This document shows positions 60,355 to 64,000 of a stretch of DNA of 64,000 bases, one piece after another. This DNA is from Temnopleurus reevesii (Eukaryota > Echinodermata > Echinoidea > Temnopleuroida > Temnopleuridae), in contig BQKZ01000005.1 of NCBI GenBank assembly GCA_036244855.1, positions 64,303 to 128,302 on the forward strand, written 5' to 3'. Both the position numbers and the translations under genes were made by a program. The notes under the pieces were generated by a model that saw nothing but the letters and a program-made list of their open reading frames with translations, did not search any database and was not told the DNA's origin. Every line of letters begins with the position of its first letter. The stretch's first letter is position 1.

Positions 60355-60495
60355 AGAAGGAGGACTTTTGGCCAAAAATTTGTTGCTTTGATTGAAAGCG
60401 CAAAAATCAGACAAACGGACTAAAAATAGTTCGAGCAAAAACGGACAACAAAAAAGAAAGTTTTGAATATTTGAAACAATCTAAAAAATTTGAAC
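60355..60495. mobile_element. Solo end of the 20290-type TTAA element
   Basis: After TTAA (60351-60354) the sequence AGAAGGAGGACTTTTGGCC, GAAAGCGCAAAAATCAGACA, AAAACGGACAACAAAAAAG and TTTTGAATATTTGAAA matches the left arm of 20290-21444 closely. No right arm was found nearby. Confidence 0.78.
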
Positions 60496-61987
60496 CTGCT
60501 TCACCCAGTTTTAAACATTGCAAGAGATTTCTATATTCTGTAGCAATTCCATCTATAATCCGAGAGATTGGAACTTTCCTCCCTGATCAAATGACAGAAT
60601 CAATATTTATGCCAGATGCAGTATATGATGTGGATTCACAATTATTGTCAATTTAGTTTGCTTGAATTCTTATGTAGGTCTGCATGGTTTGTGTAATAAT
60701 AACTGTGATTAATTCAATACATTGTAATACCATTTCAATCTTATGATGGCGAAAACTTTCAACATTGCCTGTAGGAACAAGAGAAAATGACTCCATTGCC
60801 TCGTCCCATTCCATCTCTCTTCCTTGTTATTTTTGTTTTACTTTGTGGTTTGATTGGGGTAAAAGGGGGCAAGTGGAGGCTTTTGTTCCACCATTGATGA
60901 GAGAGCCGTACCCACCCCTCACGTAAAGTGTGGTTTAGAAGGTATTCTGCTCCCCGCCATAAGGAATTTGGGTTGATGAGGAATCGGTTCCCTCCATCAT
61001 CACCTTTATGAACATGTAATCAGTCTTTCTCAAGAGGCTCATGGACGCAGGGGCATTGACACCATACTGGTCTGCCAAAATTCAACAAATGCTCTATTAC
61101 CCTGAAATCTTGACAAGTATTTTACAATTAGGTGCTAATATCCAGTGAAAAAGAGGCTTTAATGCCATAATGGAGCTAGCTGATCGGACTGTAGTTTAGA
61201 TTGTAGCCTGATTTTAATCTTTTATGCTATTCACATCACTTGTTACTCGTAGAGCGCAACCCTATACCCTGAGCGAGTGCATGCGCTCTTTAGTTTGCCC
61301 ATTGGTTCACACAAAGAGACAGATTCACATAAGCCCTCCATTTCACTTTCTCCGAAACGGGTTTATCGGAAGATCGGAAATCTCACGGAAAGGTAGCGTT
61401 GCATGTCACTAAGTTTAAGTTGGCTCAACAGAACAATTCTGGCAAAGGACTTATCAGAGTGTTTCTCTTGTTCAAAATCAAAAAAGTTTAGGAATCGATA
61501 CAATCGGTTTAAAATTGTAGAAAAGTTCCAGCTGTGCTTACATGTATGATGCTGCTTGTACTTGAAGTGTGGGCCAAAAAATGGCTATTTTAGATACAAA
61601 ATGCATATCGATATTGCCAGGTGATATCGCTTGATTAGGAGAATTTTGGAAAATTGTAACTTTGTTTCATTGACACTCTTCCCCAGGTAAATTCGAAGCA
61701 AAAATAAACTAGTGATAAATTGATGAAAAGACTGATCAAGGCCCAATTATCATACAATCGCAATTCCCTGTGCATATAAAAATAAGCTAAACTGTGGTTG
61801 TTTCATCCCCTTCCCCTCACTTTGTTTAAAGTAGCTTTGAACTGGAAACCCATATATTACCACCACCACTGTCTCATCTTGTCAAACCACAAATCTGATG
61901 TCGGTGGTTTACTGTGTAGAGAAGAATCTTAGGGCGTTGACTCCTTTAAATACTCCATGTTAACGTATCATTGGTCAATGCACTTAC
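60496..61987. other. No gene supported
   Basis: Slightly GC-richer patches at 60870-61010 and 61240-61400 have short open frames without matching splice signals. Confidence 0.4.
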
Positions 61988-62152
61988 CTCAATCAGGACT
62001 TCGTCCTCAACATCATCAATGGAGTTGATAGAATTCCATTTCGAAGGAAACTCACCCACAGTTTGAATGATTTGTTGATATTGCACAGGGGTTTTTTCAA
62101 ATAGCAAAGTAACAATGACTAATGATGCAGGATTCAGATTGAATATCCCCAT
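61988..62152 (-). CDS. Candidate exon with a consensus donor
   Basis: On the minus strand the frame runs from an ATG at 62152 to a consensus donor ATTGAG/GTAAGT at 61988/61987 (phase 0 out). It encodes MGIFNLNPASLVIVTLLFEK, TPVQYQQIIQTVGEFPSKWN and SINSIDDVEDEVLIE, the last part acidic. A TGA lies directly before the ATG in frame, so it would be an initial exon or begin at an unseen acceptor inside this span. The ATG context is weak. No family recognised. Confidence 0.28.
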
Positions 62153-64000
62153 TCAGACTTGAAGACATCAGAACTATTTTAGAGTTGTTGTATGCATCTA
62201 CAGTATGTATGAATATGGTCAGTTTAAAATGGAGCTGGTTAACAGTGCTAAAGAGAGGTTGTATTAACATTTGGGGTAAATGGGGGTATTACTGTGATCC
62301 CTAGTACTTCTCTCTTGTGAGGTAGACCATTTCACGGACCCTGCGGGAGGAAGGGGGGGGGGGTGCTGTCTTTCAATCTGTGCAGAATCCGGCAGCAAAA
62401 GCATAATATTCATGTAAAGAAGATCTAGCAAACTTTTTTTTATGTTTTTTTTTTTAAATCTTATCTTGCTCTTCTTCTGCTGATATTGATTATTAGGCAG
62501 CCATTGAATTGATATCTACATGTATGTGTATTATACATTAAACTTAGATATGATCTAGCCATGTACTATCAGGTCTAGCAGGTATCCTATCGGGACATTA
62601 TCAATATAGGCCTATTGGAAAAAGGACTATGAAGTACTATGTTTCTATTGATGGAACATCAACCGTAGCAGGTGTTCTCGATAACAGTATTTCTAAATCA
62701 CATCAGTTATTACAAATAAACCTTTGAATGCTAATTGCCCCATCTACATGTACATTGCCTAAAATCAGCCTATAATTAAAAAATGCACATCAGACAACTC
62801 ATCAACGCCATTTTTGCATTGCATGATATTAAACACTCAATAATATTAAGCTCTGCGTAATTAGGTCTGCTACACTCAATTGATTGAGGCATAATGACAG
62901 TAATTATTGCGATAATTATGCAAGAGAGAGTCAACAGATTCATCTGCATTTGTCCAAGACCTTAATCCTCACTGCTAGGCCATTGACCCTTTGTGAATCC
63001 TATTTATATACAGAAATGATATTCATGTTTAAATTTTGTGCTTTTTACATTTTGATATCTAGCTTACATTTGTTTGTTTGTTGTTGTTGAAGATGATTTA
63101 AAACACATTTCATGTCGGGTTAATAAAATTTTGTTTCCCAAAATGATTCTTCACCACATATTATGAACAAACCACAAAATCCTGTTTTCCACTCAACACC
63201 AAAATTATTCCCATCCTTGCTTGAGCACACAAGTGCTTTCATGAGGAAAAATCAGATCATTAATATTAGATAAAGAGTTGGACCGTTTTTACTAAATTAA
63301 ATTGTAGCATAAACTTGGAAAGAATACACTGTTGAAAGAATGTGATATACAAATTAATTTCCATTGAATTAGACAAGGTAATTTTCTCATTTCGCACAGT
63401 AAATCTTTCAAAGACAATGAAATGTCTTTTACATTAATGTCAGGGCAGGGCGTTCGCCTCTGGTTGTGTTAATGTATTTGGGGTTGACTAAGCCACGTCC
63501 ATCATTCACTAATTATCTTTCACTATTATGTGTAGGTGTACTTGGAAATGCAACCATTGCATGACCAGGCATTTCTCTGTCTCCATGTTGTGTCTTCATG
63601 TTACAGATTTTTGTTTATATTTCGTGACCTGCACTCTTGGAGTATGTTTTCTTATGTCTGTGGTATAGACCTCTGATATGACATGGGGATAGGAGAGGAG
63701 AAACAAAAGTATGTGCGGACAGGGGAGGGGGGCAATGGAGAGAGTAAAAGAAAGAGAGATGGATGTGAACAATATACTGGGAAAAGAGGGGAGGGTAATG
63801 TTGTGGGGAAAGGGAGATTTAGAAAGAAGAAGCATGAATGCAGAATAGAGAAAGGAAGTAACTAAACCACAACAGTAAGCAGTGGGCTTCCATCCATTTA
63901 TGAAATGGTTTCTTTGTTCTGATCTTTCTCCTTTTTCCTTCCGAGTGCTTATTGTTTCTCTGAGACCCTTTACTTTCATTTACTCTCTCTTTGTCTCTCT
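62153..64000. other. No gene supported; G-run and purine patch
   Basis: G11 at 62353-62363, T-rich stretch at 62430-62455, and a GA-rich patch at 63680-63860 whose plus frame is compositional. TAGGCCTA at about 62607. Confidence 0.4.

Noticed and set aside
1..64000. CRISPR arrays, bacterial operons, prophage or viral genes
   Set aside because: No regularly spaced repeat-spacer structure, ribosome-binding-site-led gene runs or viral frames; the content is that of an animal genome.

Overview
This is eukaryotic draft genomic DNA, AT-rich (roughly 36-37% G+C by eye), with two N gaps (22913-23446 and 46261-47204), many homopolymer G/C runs and microsatellites, and very low coding density. A sea urchin or close echinoderm relative is the best guess. 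The reasons are a scavenger receptor cysteine-rich (SRCR) exon (SRCR genes are hugely expanded in sea urchins), a tRNA-derived SINE with an (ATT)n tail, a foldback element built like the sea-urchin TU family, many TTAA-flanked inverted-repeat elements, and frequent TAGGCCTA and TACATGTA palindromes. Species assignment is inference. No complete gene lies in the window, and no transposase, reverse transcriptase, rRNA, functional tRNA or CRISPR array was found.

Layout. 1-6.3 kb: the 5' end of a minus-strand SRCR gene. A signal-peptide exon (5959-5872) joins in phase 1 to an SRCR exon (2780-2541); the gene continues off the left edge. Its 3.1-kb first intron holds a SINE and several simple repeats, and a small MITE sits about 20 bp beyond the SRCR exon donor. 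6.3-22.6 kb: no convincing exon. This stretch is rich in mobile-element remnants: a SINE tail, a LINE 3' end inside a purine tract, a TA-flanked mini-MITE, a 712-bp nested foldback with 9-bp flanking repeats, and several TTAA-flanked elements. 22.6-30 kb: three plus-strand candidate exons (22608-22842, 23520-23667, 29825-29949) plus a possible 32-nt micro-exon, around gap 1. 30.7-32.1 kb: a minus-strand candidate terminal exon, then a GC-elevated patch with two GTGAGT donors that could be a 5' end. 32-45 kb: AT-rich, no supported gene. 45281-45442: a good plus-strand candidate exon behind a very long TC tract. 46.2-47.7 kb: gap 2 and diverged tandem repeats. 48-64 kb: more TTAA elements, a TU-like foldback at 56767-57195, and four minus-strand candidate exons, the last of which (50528-50268) begins with a CPxC pair like the end of a RING finger.

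Apart from the SRCR exon, gene calls rest only on open frames, splice-like boundaries and composition. They cannot be joined with confidence, and homology or RNA evidence would decide them. The strongest content is the mobile-element biology: several families with readable termini and target-site duplications.
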